Shown in pieces: positions 15,876-23,926 of a stretch of 64,000 bases of DNA. This DNA is from a virus. The stretch's first letter is position 1; the number at the start of each line of letters is the position of its first letter. The translations under genes and the position numbers were made by a program. The stretch covers positions 60,996 through 124,995 of the IMG/VR virus record IMGVR_UViG_3300036795_000133, one strand, 5' to 3'. Below the pieces are notes generated by a model, which was not told the DNA's origin, ran no database searches, and was given only the letters and a program-made list of their open reading frames with translations.

Positions 15876-16247
15876 GTGAAGGCCGGGCGTGATTCCCAGG
15901 CCGGGCGCTGGCTCTGGCGCCACCTGCCGCACCGCCACCGCGGCGGAACCGGAGGTGCCAGCGTAACCCACCCGTTCTTCGAGCGGTTCCCTGATCCCCA
16001 GGCCTCGGTTCCCCGTTCCGTGAGCGGGCACCTTGCCTGGACGGCAGGAGACGCCGTAGCCGAGTGCGGTTCGGAAGCCGTAGTGACCGCGGACGGCGAC
16101 CTTCACGCACTGCGCCCGGTTCACCTTGTCGCCGTGGACGACATGGCCTCGTTCGCGGTGGCCCTGGAACTGTCTCCGGAAGCGGCGGAGGCACTGGCCG
16201 CGCGCCTCGCGGACGCGGCCCGGGCGGTGCGGGAGCGCCTGTCGTGA
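15876..16247 (+). CDS. Hypothetical protein (123 aa)
   Basis: GTG start 13 nt after the previous stop; a later GTG near 16020 is also possible. The C-terminal 60 residues are conserved-looking (AVALELSPEAAEALAARLAD), similar to tails of small immunity-type or regulator proteins. The N-terminal 30 residues are basic and may not be translated. Confidence 0.55.
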   Translation: MKAGRDSQAGRWLWRHLPHRHRGGTGGASVTHPFFERFPDPQASVPRSVSGHLAWTAGDAVAECGSEAVVTADGDLHALRPVHLVAVDDMASFAVALELSPEAAEALAARLADAARAVRERLS

Positions 16248-16444
16248 CCGCCGGCAGGGAATGCTGCGGCCTGCCGATGAGCACCCTGGACATATTCGGC
16301 ATCCGGCTTTACCGGTGCATGTACCGCGGTCATCACCCGCTGGTCTTCCGGAACCTGGGCACGGGCGAGGAACTCACCGAGAGCTACGACGACGGCAGAG
16401 ACGGCGGGCTGGAGTGGACGTCGCACTACGGCAGTGACAAGTGA
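16244..16444 (+). CDS. Small protein with CCG and beta core (66 aa)
   Basis: GTGA overlap. ECCGLPMSTLDIFGIRLYRC then GHHPLVFRNLGTGEEL. Two cysteine sites may bind a metal. Function unknown. Confidence 0.6.
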   Translation: MTAGRECCGLPMSTLDIFGIRLYRCMYRGHHPLVFRNLGTGEELTESYDDGRDGGLEWTSHYGSDK

Positions 16445-16456
16445 GGGGGATTGGCG

Positions 16457-16666
16457 ATGAGACTGGGCAAAGCGCGCCGGCGACCGCTGGAAGCACACGC
16501 GTGCCGCAGGTGCGGGGCAGAAGCAGGGCAGCCGTGCGTGACAGCATCCGGAAGGGCTGCGGACTGGCCGCATGCCGAGCGGTACAACGACGCCGATAAG
16601 GCGGCCGGGCGGGTGCGCGCTCCGCTCATGGAGGGCGCGAGACTACCCTCTACCGCCAGCTCCTGA
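16457..16666 (+). CDS. Zinc-knuckle protein (69 aa)
   Basis: ATG 16457 with GAGGGGG upstream. Carries ACRRCGAEAGQPCVTASGR followed by HAERY, the CxxC...GxPC...Cys/His layout common in small actinobacterial zinc-finger proteins. Last gene of the plus island; converges with the large terminase, overlapping its end by 17 nt. Confidence 0.65.
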   Translation: MRLGKARRRPLEAHACRRCGAEAGQPCVTASGRAADWPHAERYNDADKAAGRVRAPLMEGARLPSTASS

Positions 16667-18341
16667 CATTTCCCCGCACCGGCAGGTCCCGGTCATCGGC
16701 AGGAGCGAAGCCGTCGAGCCCGTCCAGTCCCCACGGGGCGTCCTCGGGGACATCGGCCGCGCGGCCCTGGATTTCGCGCATGCGGCGGTGGGCTTTCGTT
16801 TCCTCGGCCACGCCCATGTCGGCGAGGTCGGCTGAGCCGGCCCACTTCCGCACGCTGCCCGGTGAGGCGTCGCCGAGGTGCGGGACGAAGCTTTGCACCA
16901 CGGCATCGCCGTCGTCCGTTGACCTGCCCAAACGCTTGTAAATGTCCTCTTTGCGCTCAACCTGGATCTTGCCGCCGGAGGTGACCTTCCACTGCGGTGC
17001 CGAAAGGTCGCCTAGGAGCATCTCGTCGTCCGGGAAGCAGATGTCCGGGTCGCTAGACGGGTCAAGCGCCTGCCTCATCGTCCACCACGCCTCACTCCGG
17101 CGGTTCGCGAAGCCGAACTCCCTTGTGCTGTCTTTTGCCTTGGACCCGCGGGAGGCGTTGAACGCCAGCACCTTCATGTGCAACTCCCGCAGCCGGTCAA
17201 CCACGCCCGCACCGATACCGATCACGTCGACTACCGCGGTGTAGGAGTCGTCGGCCTCGAGGATGCCCTTCACGCGCCCGGTGGTCTGCATCGTGTCTTC
17301 CTTCACCGACCGGCGCAGCTCGGTGATGACGGGGCCGTTGCGGAGGGCGAGGACGGTGCGGTCCTGGCCGGTGCGGGCCACATCCACCCCGACGACACGG
17401 GGCCTGCCCGCGTTCGGCCGCCCGGCCTCGTCCCAGGCGTGCCAGCGGGCTACCGCCGCCTCCGCCCACGCGAGCGGGATGACCGAGTCCTCGTCGCTGG
17501 CGTAGAACTCGCCCAGGACGCGGTTCTGGTAGATCGCCGACGCGGTACCCCACTGCCGGGCGCGCTGCTCCGCCCACTCTTCGGTGATGCGGCCCGCGTC
17601 CATGGCGTCGTCGAGCGTGACGTGGACCGGGTGCCAGTCCTCGTAGCCGGGGCGGCGGGTGCAGATGTCGTAGAAGCGGCCCTGCGGCTGGCCAGGCGTG
17701 GACAGCGCCAGGGCGAACGCCTCGGTGCCGCCCTCGCCGGAACTGGAGAACGCGCCCTCGCATGCGTCGAACGTGCCCGAGGGGATGGCCTTGGCCTCGT
17801 CGTATACGAACATCAGCGAGTCGGCGTGAGCGCCCTCGATCAGGGCCGCGTTAGCCGACGCGGCAGCGAAGGCGGCACCGTGGGCAAGCTTGAGGTTGAT
17901 GTTCTGCAGCTCGTTGGCCCGGGAGAACGGGCGGCCGTCGCGGACCTTGTCCCAGCGGAGCTTCCCGGCCCACTTGTGGATCTCAGGCCAGGTGTATGCA
18001 GTCAACTGGTGCCATGACCCGGCGGTCGTGACGACTTTCCAGTCCACCCCGGCCGCGTCCCGCGTCAGGGCGAACCACAGGACGGCTATCGCAGCCTGAG
18101 AACTTTTCCCCAATCCATGGGGGCCCCGGACGGCCTCGCGCTTGCGCTCCGGGAGCGAGCCGAGGATCTCTTCCTGGTAGACCGTCAGGCCGTCGCCGCT
18201 ACCCCAGTCGATGCAGTCATGCGCGAATCCGACCGGGTCGTCGTAGTACCGGGTGATCCCGTGCTTGATCTTCGCAGCGCGGCGCTGGAGCTCCAGCAGG
18301 TACCGCAGGCGGTCAGGGGGTGCCTGAACCAGCGGGGTCAT
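16650..18341 (-). CDS. terL: Terminase large subunit
   Basis: 563 aa from ATG 18341; it overlaps the small terminase end by 29 nt, and the ten extra upstream codons are less likely. Walker A RGPHGLGKSSQ near residues 72-81, Walker B LMFVYDEAKAI near 160, then a C-terminal nuclease with VVGVDVARTGQDRTV and VVDVIGIGAGVVDRL, and the late acidic DDGDAVVQSF. Packages DNA into proheads using ATP and cuts it. Read leftward toward portal, although a plus-strand island separates the two. Confidence 0.9.
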   Translation of the reverse strand: MTPLVQAPPDRLRYLLELQRRAAKIKHGITRYYDDPVGFAHDCIDWGSGDGLTVYQEEILGSLPERKREAVRGPHGLGKSSQAAIAVLWFALTRDAAGVDWKVVTTAGSWHQLTAYTWPEIHKWAGKLRWDKVRDGRPFSRANELQNINLKLAHGAAFAAASANAALIEGAHADSLMFVYDEAKAIPSGTFDACEGAFSSSGEGGTEAFALALSTPGQPQGRFYDICTRRPGYEDWHPVHVTLDDAMDAGRITEEWAEQRARQWGTASAIYQNRVLGEFYASDEDSVIPLAWAEAAVARWHAWDEAGRPNAGRPRVVGVDVARTGQDRTVLALRNGPVITELRRSVKEDTMQTTGRVKGILEADDSYTAVVDVIGIGAGVVDRLRELHMKVLAFNASRGSKAKDSTREFGFANRRSEAWWTMRQALDPSSDPDICFPDDEMLLGDLSAPQWKVTSGGKIQVERKEDIYKRLGRSTDDGDAVVQSFVPHLGDASPGSVRKWAGSADLADMGVAEETKAHRRMREIQGRAADVPEDAPWGLDGLDGFAPADDRDLPVRGNVRSWR

Positions 18342-18897
18342 TGCGGGCCAGCTGGGACTCAAGGTCAGCAATCTGAGACTCGACCATGTCGGCCGTGATC
18401 ACCTCGACGCGGGACTTGGCGGGGGCGTCGTAGCCGTGCATCCTGGCCCGCCGCTCGATCAGCCGCAGGATCGTGACGCTGTGCACCGCGATCGGCCCGT
18501 CGTCGAGGACGTCCTCGAACACCGGGATCGGGTTGCCGTCCGCGTCCAGCTTCTCGATGCCGTCCTCGTGGCGCTCCACCCCGGTGAACCGGCGGACTAC
18601 CCGGCCGTTGGAGACGGCGACGTGCTGCCGTTCCAGGGCTTCCCAGTTCTTCTCGATCAGCCGGTCGAGGCGCTCGAAGTCAATGCGCTTGGCCTGCTCC
18701 GCGCCGGGGGTGACGATCATCTCGTAGGCGCGGTCGATGGCCTCGCTGACCTTGCCGCGTGACGCGAACCCGAGCTCGGCGGCGATCCGCTCGTGGGTCC
18801 AGCCCTGCCCGTGGAGCTCAGCGGCGCGCATATCGCGGGCCGCCGATGCCGGGGTGCGGCGGAACTGGCCGTTGGCGCCGCGTGTTCCCCCGGTCAT
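18313..18897 (-). CDS. terS: Terminase small subunit (DNA-binding)
   Basis: 194 aa. Helix-turn-helix-like segment WTHERIAAELGFASRGKVSEAI near residues 35-55, helical middle, and a C-terminal stretch MVESQIADLESQLARND. Overlaps the large terminase start. Its assignment rests on the N-terminal HTH plus position directly before terL. It would recognise the packaging site and recruit the large subunit. Confidence 0.75.
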   Translation of the reverse strand: MTGGTRGANGQFRRTPASAARDMRAAELHGQGWTHERIAAELGFASRGKVSEAIDRAYEMIVTPGAEQAKRIDFERLDRLIEKNWEALERQHVAVSNGRVVRRFTGVERHEDGIEKLDADGNPIPVFEDVLDDGPIAVHSVTILRLIERRARMHGYDAPAKSRVEVITADMVESQIADLESQLARNDPAGSGTP

Positions 18898-18932
18898 GGT
18901 GTTCCCCCGGTTAGGCTCGAACCCCGGGCCAT

Positions 18933-19253
18933 CTACATCTTCTCCCGCTTCAGCGTCTTGGGGGCACGGCGGACGGCAGCAGCAGGCTCCCCTTCTGCGC
19001 TGCCGTCCGCCGCTGGCTGCACCTCAGGGGGCGGTGCGGGTGCAGCCGGGGGGATGGACCTGGATGCGGCCAGCATGTCCGCGAGGGCGTCAAGGCCGGC
19101 ATGCGTTGCCTCGGCCGAGGTTCTTGCGTCCCTGACGTCGATGCGGGTCGCCGCGGCCTGCTCGCGGAGGTGCGTGGCGTGCCCGGCGAGGGCTTCCTCA
19201 AGGCGGGCTACGGATGCCTCGATCTGGTTGAGCTGGTCGGTTCTGCGGCTCAC
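18933..19253 (-). CDS. Coiled-coil protein (106 aa)
   Basis: Heptad-like N-terminal half (QLNQIEASVARLEEALAGH, then AATRIDVRDARTSAEAT), followed by a Pro/Ala-rich linker and a Lys/Arg tail. ATG overlaps the stop of the membrane protein upstream. Possible partner of that membrane protein; function unknown. Confidence 0.65.
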   Translation of the reverse strand: MSRRTDQLNQIEASVARLEEALAGHATHLREQAAATRIDVRDARTSAEATHAGLDALADMLAASRSIPPAAPAPPPEVQPAADGSAEGEPAAAVRRAPKTLKREKM

Positions 19254-19672
19254 TTGCTGTCCCCTTCAGGCGACGGAGTGACGGCCTGGCGGATGGCGGC
19301 GAGCTCGGCAAGCATCGTCATCTGCTGCTTCTGGAGGGTGAGGAGCTCCTCGCCCTGCTGCTTCAGGGCGTCGGTGTTGCCCTCGGTGTGCAGGGCGACT
19401 TCCCCGGCTATCCGGTCCCCGCGGTTCGCGGCGATCTGGAGGATGACGCCCTGGACGCTGGCGAGGAACGACAGGCCGAGGTTGAGGCGGAGCTCGCCGG
19501 GGTCGGTGACCAGGGTGATCCACAAGATGATGCCGATGATGATGGCGAACAGGAGCGTCCAGGTGCCGAAGATTGCTTTGAGGCCGTCCGCCGCGCGCTC
19601 GCCGAGGGTGAGGGCGCTGCCGCTGCGCACCGCAGGGTGCCTTGCCCACAGGTGGCCGCCTGGCTTCACCAT
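19250..19672 (-). CDS. DUF1003-like membrane protein
   Basis: 140 aa. One strong TM pair around residues 35-75 (FGTWTLLFAIIIGIILWI and LGLSFLASVQGVILQIA), then ANRGDR and a coiled C-terminus. The order, two TMs followed by LNLGLSxxAxxQxxxxxxxxxRxxxxD, is like the DUF1003 family found in bacteria and some phages. Role unknown; adjacent to terminase genes it may act in lysis or superinfection. Confidence 0.65.
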   Translation of the reverse strand: MVKPGGHLWARHPAVRSGSALTLGERAADGLKAIFGTWTLLFAIIIGIILWITLVTDPGELRLNLGLSFLASVQGVILQIAANRGDRIAGEVALHTEGNTDALKQQGEELLTLQKQQMTMLAELAAIRQAVTPSPEGDSK

Positions 19673-19685
19673 CGCCGCCGCCTTC

Positions 19686-20135
19686 TCACAGCCACAACCC
19701 GGCTAGTCCGCACGCCGCGCCCGTGACGAGCAGCAGCCCGAACGTCTCCACGACGGCCAGAGCGCCCTTCTCCGGCCTCAGCCAGGAGATAACCGCGGCC
19801 ACGGCGGCGCAGAGCGCCAGGGCGGCAGTGAGGGCCGCTGATCCGCTGCTGAAGCTGTACGGGACGGCCGGGAGCGCGCAACCGGCTAGGCTCGCGATGC
19901 CGATGGCGACCGCCGGGAGCCAGCCTGAGCTTGAGTCGCTGATCCTCTGTCCGTTCGCCATGCTGAACAACTCGGCGATTCCACCGGAGAGCGCTGCGGC
20001 CCAGACGGCGTGCGCGGGCTGGTGACTGACGATCATGCCGGCGATGACGCCGAGAACGATCCCCAGGCCGTCGGCCGCGCCGAACGTGGCCACGCGCTTT
20101 AGGTCAGCGCGGGCAGTGACGGCGGCGGCGTTCAT
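19686..20135 (-). CDS. Small membrane protein, possible VIT1/CCC1-like
   Basis: 149 aa, start ATG 20135 preceded by GGGG; a poorer start lies at 20180. Four or five hydrophobic segments (ADGLGIVLGVIAGMIVSH, AVWAAALSGGIAELFSMANG, VAIGIASLAGCALPAVPY, and two more). The DGLGxxxGxxxG plus GGxxE layout is reminiscent of VIT1/CCC1 transporters, and holins remain another possibility. Its promoter region contains palindrome site C. Confidence 0.6.
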   Translation of the reverse strand: MNAAAVTARADLKRVATFGAADGLGIVLGVIAGMIVSHQPAHAVWAAALSGGIAELFSMANGQRISDSSSGWLPAVAIGIASLAGCALPAVPYSFSSGSAALTAALALCAAVAAVISWLRPEKGALAVVETFGLLLVTGAACGLAGLWL

Positions 20136-20152
20136 GTCCCCTATGATGCCGC

Positions 20153-20169
20153 ATGCACGTGCATCTGCA
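20153..20169. promoter_or_regulatory. Palindromic operator, site C
   Basis: Perfect 12-mer ATGCACGTGCAT (20153-20164) followed by CTGCA, in the divergent intergenic space between the membrane gene (start 20135, leftward) and the Acb2-like gene (start 20204, rightward). On the minus strand it reads TGCAGA then TGCACGTGCAT as in site D. A TATGAT box is at 20142-20147 on the plus strand. Confidence 0.55.
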
Positions 20170-20203
20170 CACGCACGCACCGCGCAGGTCAGGAGAGGAA
20201 GCG

Positions 20204-20413
20204 ATGACGCCGCACGAGATCGAGAACGCGTTCACCTACCACCCGCCGAAGGGCGACCAGGCACAGCGGTACGAGAAGATCAGGTACCACGGCAAGACCT
20301 TCGCCCAGGTCATCGACGAGGAAGTACCAGACGGGCCGGAGAAGGACACTGCAGTCCTGCGGCTGCGCGAGGCGGTCATGTGGGCTAACGCGGCTATCGC
20401 GTGCGGCGAGTGA
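20204..20413 (+). CDS. acb2: Acb2-like anti-CBASS cyclic-nucleotide sponge
   Basis: 69 aa, AGGAGAGG 6 nt before the ATG. Reads IENAFTYHPPKGDQAQRYE in the first third and LREAVMWANAAIACGE at the end, with a helical middle containing VIDEEVPDGPEKDTAV. This matches the Acb2 pattern as I remember it (FTYHPPKGDQ, R/Y helix, P-x-S/G-x-E-K, A-V-x-W-A-N-A-A-I-A). Acb2 proteins form hexamers that sequester cyclic di- and trinucleotides and so block CBASS defence. It is a lone plus-strand gene under palindrome site C, between the terminase-linked membrane genes and the minus-strand accessory chain. Confidence 0.8.
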   Translation: MTPHEIENAFTYHPPKGDQAQRYEKIRYHGKTFAQVIDEEVPDGPEKDTAVLRLREAVMWANAAIACGE

Positions 20414-20420
20414 CGCCCCG

Positions 20421-20762
20421 CTACTCGTCCTCGAGCGCCTCGCGGGCGCGGGTGATCCGGTCCTCAAGCCGCGCAAGCCTCGCCGACGCCTGCCCGTCCA
20501 GCTCCCCGGCTGTCATACCCGGCACCGCGGCGAGCAGGTCAGCGAGCGTCACGCCGAAGAGGCAGGCGAAGGCTGCGGCCTCGTTAAGGCGGAGCGGTCG
20601 CTGGCCTGCCTCGGTTTTCGCGATCGACGTCTGGTGGAAGTCGTACCCGTAGGCGTCCATGCGGCGTGCGGTTTCCTCCTGGGACCAGCGGCGGGCCTCC
20701 CGCAGCCTGCGCAGTTCCCGGCCCGCGGCCTCTTCCGGCGAGCACTGGTCAGTCGCCAGCAT
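20421..20762 (-). CDS. XRE-type helix-turn-helix regulator
   Basis: 113 aa; ATG 20762 with GGAGCAG upstream. HTH at residues 20-70: RRLREARRWSQEETARRM, then HQTSIAKTEAGQRPLRLNE and FGVTLADLL. The C-terminal third is a coiled helix. It is the last gene of the long minus-strand chain and could regulate it or the nearby Acb2 gene. Confidence 0.8.
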   Translation of the reverse strand: MLATDQCSPEEAAGRELRRLREARRWSQEETARRMDAYGYDFHQTSIAKTEAGQRPLRLNEAAAFACLFGVTLADLLAAVPGMTAGELDGQASARLARLEDRITRAREALEDE

Positions 20763-21288
20763 GGCTGCTCCAGTCGATCGGGCCGGGCGGCGTGATGCTG
20801 GCCTCGTCGTAAAGCTCCTGCGCGCGCAGCGGGTCAAGGACCGGCTCGCCGTTCAGCGCGGCCTCGCGCCTGTAGCAGTGCCAGCCGGTTACCCTCGGCA
20901 GCGGGTCGTTGACCTTGACCGCCGTGTAGTAGCTGGTGACCTGGAGGACGCCGTCGGGGAGAACGCGCGTCTCCACTTCGGTGAAGCTGCCGGGGGTTGA
21001 GAGCGTCCTGACGGTGCCCTCGATCTCCGCCTTCGCCTTCACTACCTCGCCTGCCGCTACCGGCCGGTAGTCCTCCCCGCCAGTGTCGTGCACCGCCCGG
21101 ACGGACAGGCTGACCTCGGCTAGCGCGGCGTCGGCTGATGCCTGGTCGGCGAACGGGATACGGATCTCGGTGACCTTCTGAAACCTGTCCTCCTCGCCGA
21201 TCCACAGGCGCGGCGGCTTCTTGAACTCGTCATCGATCAGCACGTCGAATACGCGGCCAAGGCGGATGACGATCTCGTGCGGTGCCAT
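20749..21288 (-). CDS. Hypothetical protein (179 aa)
   Basis: ATG 21288, GAGGTC upstream. Begins APHEIVIRLGRVFDVLID, then a beta-rich region and a conserved-looking tail with WHCYRREAALNGEPVLD. No enzyme motif. Overlaps the gene before and after. Confidence 0.7.
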   Translation of the reverse strand: MAPHEIVIRLGRVFDVLIDDEFKKPPRLWIGEEDRFQKVTEIRIPFADQASADAALAEVSLSVRAVHDTGGEDYRPVAAGEVVKAKAEIEGTVRTLSTPGSFTEVETRVLPDGVLQVTSYYTAVKVNDPLPRVTGWHCYRREAALNGEPVLDPLRAQELYDEASITPPGPIDWSSHAGD

Positions 21289-21479
21289 AACGAGACCTCG
21301 ATCGGCTCGGAGTAGGAAACTGGGTACTGCGCCGGGTAGCACTCCGGGTGCCCGCAGACACGTCGTTCCCCGTTCACCGGGGGCACTACGTTCGGCGGTC
21401 TCGTCTCAGTCCAGGAATGCCCGCACGCGGACTGCACCCCGATCCGTATCTTCCGGCCTAGCGGCTCAGGCGCGGTCAC
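21237..21479 (-). CDS. Small cysteine protein (80 aa)
   Basis: GVQSACGHSWTETRP and RRVCGHPECYPAQYPVSYS give a C-H...C-x-x-x-x-C zinc-like set. ORF runs 50 nt into the next gene; long for an overlap here, so the C-terminus may be unimportant. Confidence 0.55.
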   Translation of the reverse strand: MTAPEPLGRKIRIGVQSACGHSWTETRPPNVVPPVNGERRVCGHPECYPAQYPVSYSEPIEVSLWHRTRSSSALAAYSTC

Positions 21480-21750
21480 GGGCGCCTACTCCGCTGTCAG
21501 AGGTGCCGCCGTGAGTTTCCTGGCCCAGGCAGCCCTCTACGTGCACGGAGCACTCCCCGAAGTCCGCGTCGGGGAACGACGTGTTCCAGCCGAACGGCTC
21601 AAGGCCTGCGGCCGAGCGCATCTCGCTCACGATCCCCTGGAGCCTGCCGCCGAGGCCGATGGTCATTCTGTTGTGCTGTGAGACGTGCAAGATGTGGCGC
21701 GTCCAGCGGTCGACGTCGTTCTCCCAGTCGGGAGGCATCCGGTCAGCCAT
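21466..21750 (-). CDS. Hypothetical protein (94 aa)
   Basis: ADRMPPDWENDVDRWTRHIL then MTIGLGGRLQGIVSEMRSAAG; helical front, acidic Cys-containing tail. No family recognised. Coupled to the preceding gene by a shared base. Confidence 0.6.
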   Translation of the reverse strand: MADRMPPDWENDVDRWTRHILHVSQHNRMTIGLGGRLQGIVSEMRSAAGLEPFGWNTSFPDADFGECSVHVEGCLGQETHGGTSDSGVGARDRA

Positions 21751-22037
21751 CAGTAGCCGCCCGCTTCCTGGTCGTACCGGATGACTGCGGGCCGGTCAGT
21801 ACGCTGCGGCAGCCATGCCGTCGCGCTGGCGTCAACCGGCCCGGCCTCATCGTGGGCGCGCTCGTAGTCGGCGTCCCCCAGGTACCACAGGCGGCACCCC
21901 CGGTTGTCCTGGCGGAACACGATGCCGACGCGTTCCTCGAAGGTGAACCGGACACTCATGGCCCTGGGTGCGCCGCGGGGGTCGATGCGGTCAGCGGCGT
22001 ACCGCAGCCTGCGGGCGATGAAGGCGCGGAGGCTCAC
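21750..22037 (-). CDS. Hypothetical protein (95 aa)
   Basis: Begins SLRAFIARRLRYAADRIDP, a motif often seen at the start of small actinophage proteins, then a beta region FTFEERVGIVFRQDNRG. ATGA-type overlap. Function unknown. Confidence 0.6.
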   Translation of the reverse strand: MSLRAFIARRLRYAADRIDPRGAPRAMSVRFTFEERVGIVFRQDNRGCRLWYLGDADYERAHDEAGPVDASATAWLPQRTDRPAVIRYDQEAGGY

Positions 22038-22339
22038 CGTGGCCTCCTCAGCCCGCGGAACGGGCGCACGACTCTGCTGCCGTCAGCCCGCTCAACCAGC
22101 ACGTTACGGGGGCCGCCGCCCGGCCCCCAGCGGGTGATCACCCGGACAGGCTCGCCGCGCTCAAGGTAGATGGTGCCGGTGATCAGGTCCGGCCGCCTGC
22201 CGTACATCCGCCGCTGCACGTCCTCGATCACGTCGTCGCCGGTCCTCTCACGGAGCCGCTTAGCGGCCGGGGTACCCAGGGACGAGGCTTCGATCAGGTC
22301 CCTGATGCGCTGCAGTCCCGGGTCGCTGTCGTCAGCCAT
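22034..22339 (-). CDS. Hypothetical protein (101 aa)
   Basis: ATG 22339. Helical start (DPGLQRIRDLIEASSLG), then RPDLITGTIYLERGEPVRV, a beta unit, and a basic tail. Co-translated with neighbours. No family. Confidence 0.6.
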   Translation of the reverse strand: MADDSDPGLQRIRDLIEASSLGTPAAKRLRERTGDDVIEDVQRRMYGRRPDLITGTIYLERGEPVRVITRWGPGGGPRNVLVERADGSRVVRPFRGLRRPR

Positions 22340-22721
22340 CGCGCACCTCGGTTTCATGCCAGTACATGCGCTCATGGTCGGCCATCCCGTCCTGGAACGG
22401 CGCGGACTTCGGGCAGTCCGGCGCGTGGGGGCCTAGCTGGCGGGTACCGCAGCACTTGCGCGAGCCGTTGTCCTCTTCGCAGGCCTCGCGGGCACCGACC
22501 ACGCCGGCCCACGTGCGGCCGGGCTCCACGTCCGGGCCCTGGGCATAGCCGTACGCACCCCCGCCCCCGGCGAAGCCCCCGCCGCCGCCAGGAGGCCACT
22601 CCCACCTGGTGATCGCGGCGCAGTCGGCGGGAATCACCCAGTGACCGTTCGGCTCGATCTCCGCCGACGCCTCGGTGCCATCCTTGCGCCGGTAGTGGAT
22701 GATGCCCGCTGTAGTGCTCAC
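22332..22721 (-). CDS. Gly-rich hypothetical protein (129 aa)
   Basis: Beta start (TTAGIIHYRRKDGTEASAE), Gly/Ala-rich middle with GGGGGFAGGGGAYGY, then two Cys groups (ACEEDNGSRKCCGTRQLG and APDCPKS). Possible zinc site. Function unknown. Confidence 0.6.
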   Translation of the reverse strand: MSTTAGIIHYRRKDGTEASAEIEPNGHWVIPADCAAITRWEWPPGGGGGFAGGGGAYGYAQGPDVEPGRTWAGVVGAREACEEDNGSRKCCGTRQLGPHAPDCPKSAPFQDGMADHERMYWHETEVRDG

Positions 22722-23056
22722 CGTCTCCGTTCCTCTCTTGACGTCCGTCTCGGCTGGTTCCTCATGAGGCGCTCGAAGTGCACGGCGGGCTCGTACTGCC
22801 AGTCCTGCGGCAGCCTCGTCCCGCCGGAGCGCACGATGCAGTTGTCGAGTTGCGTGAACAGCCTGACCACCTCGTTCGCGTTGTCCTCGCTGCCTGCCAG
22901 CTCCCGCATCTTCTCAAGCGCGTCGTCTGGGTTGAAAGCCGCTAGCGGGTCGTCGTCAGCAGGCGGCCGACGTTCGAGTTGGATGAAGTCTCCGCGCTCC
23001 GCCGCCTCGCCGAAGGTGATCATGCGCCCGGTTTCCCCTGCCTGGTCCTCAGTCAT
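22718..23056 (-). CDS. Hypothetical helical protein (112 aa)
   Basis: Acidic helical protein with FGEAAERGDFIQLERRP and ALEKMRELAGSEDNANEVV; basic tail. No family recognised; ATGA overlap. Confidence 0.6.
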   Translation of the reverse strand: MTEDQAGETGRMITFGEAAERGDFIQLERRPPADDDPLAAFNPDDALEKMRELAGSEDNANEVVRLFTQLDNCIVRSGGTRLPQDWQYEPAVHFERLMRNQPRRTSREERRR

Positions 23057-23453
23057 CGCGCACGGTTCCCTCCGCTATCGGCCCGTCATCGGCGGTGATC
23101 CGCCACTGCCCGCGTTCCATCCCTGGCACGACCACGACCGGGATCTGCGGCTTCGCAACGTCCTCGCCTGTCACTACCGCGAGGTGCGGCGTGAACTCGT
23201 CGCGCTCCGGCACGTACAGGTCGCGTAGCGGGGTCACCACCGAGGGATGGCACTCCAGGCGCATGCCGGCAGGCAAGGCCAGCGGCCACAAGGAATCGCG
23301 GGCCGCCTGGTCGAGGCGCTCGGCCAGCGCGGTCGCGTCGGCGTCGCGCTGGCACCAGCCGGGGCACACCATCAGGAACGTCTTGCCGGGCACCGGGGAG
23401 CCGTGCGGGGCGTGCGCCTCGGGGTTGCCGCACAGGGGCTCACGCCTTCCCAT
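23049..23453 (-). CDS. Hypothetical protein (134 aa)
   Basis: ATG 23453. N-terminal cysteine part (REPLCGNPEAHAPHGS, VCPGWCQRDADA) then a beta-rich half with PVVVVPGMERGQWRI. May bind zinc at its N-terminus. Function unknown. Confidence 0.6.
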   Translation of the reverse strand: MGRREPLCGNPEAHAPHGSPVPGKTFLMVCPGWCQRDADATALAERLDQAARDSLWPLALPAGMRLECHPSVVTPLRDLYVPERDEFTPHLAVVTGEDVAKPQIPVVVVPGMERGQWRITADDGPIAEGTVRDD

Positions 23454-23637
23454 CGGTGCCGCCCTCTCCCGGAAACCGGACCACCCCGGCGTCAAGCAGG
23501 TTGTCATCGAGGGAGAGCGAGGGGTCCCAGCAGATCAGGGTGCAGCCGTTCCTGTTCCCGCAGAACGCCTGGTCGCCGAAGGAGAATAGGGGCGGCTGGC
23601 CGCACAGGGGACAGCCGGGGGTCAGGGGCTCATCCAT
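23440..23637 (-). CDS. Zinc-ribbon protein (65 aa)
   Basis: Contains CPLCGQPPLFSFGDQAFCG followed by RNGCTLICW. A compact CxxC-x15-C-x4-C zinc ribbon. Typical of nucleic-acid-contacting accessory proteins; partner unknown. Confidence 0.65.
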   Translation of the reverse strand: MDEPLTPGCPLCGQPPLFSFGDQAFCGNRNGCTLICWDPSLSLDDNLLDAGVVRFPGEGGTDGKA

Positions 23638-23926
23638 CAAGCTCACCGGGTCTGTCGACAATCCATGTGCAGTTCGGGTACATGCCGATCGCCGACTCTT
23701 CCCAGCCGGTTGACTTACCGTCCGCGTCCACGTTCTCCAGCCGGGCCATCAGCGAGCCGTCGCAGTCCTGGTCGTATCCGGTCACCCGGAACACCATGGC
23801 CACGTAGGTGCCGACGGGGACGGGCTCTACCGGGTCGCGCCGGGGCGTCATGGCGCGGAGGCCGGGTACGGGCTCAAGCCGGAAGTTTTCCCTGGTGGAG
23901 ACGTCAGGGACGCGCCGTATCGCCAT
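23630..23926 (-). CDS. Hypothetical protein (98 aa)
   Basis: AIRRVPDVSTRENFRLEPV then a beta unit GTYVAMVFRVTGYDQDCDG. The last 10 residues read WIVDRPGELDG. No family recognised. Confidence 0.6.
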   Translation of the reverse strand: MAIRRVPDVSTRENFRLEPVPGLRAMTPRRDPVEPVPVGTYVAMVFRVTGYDQDCDGSLMARLENVDADGKSTGWEESAIGMYPNCTWIVDRPGELDG

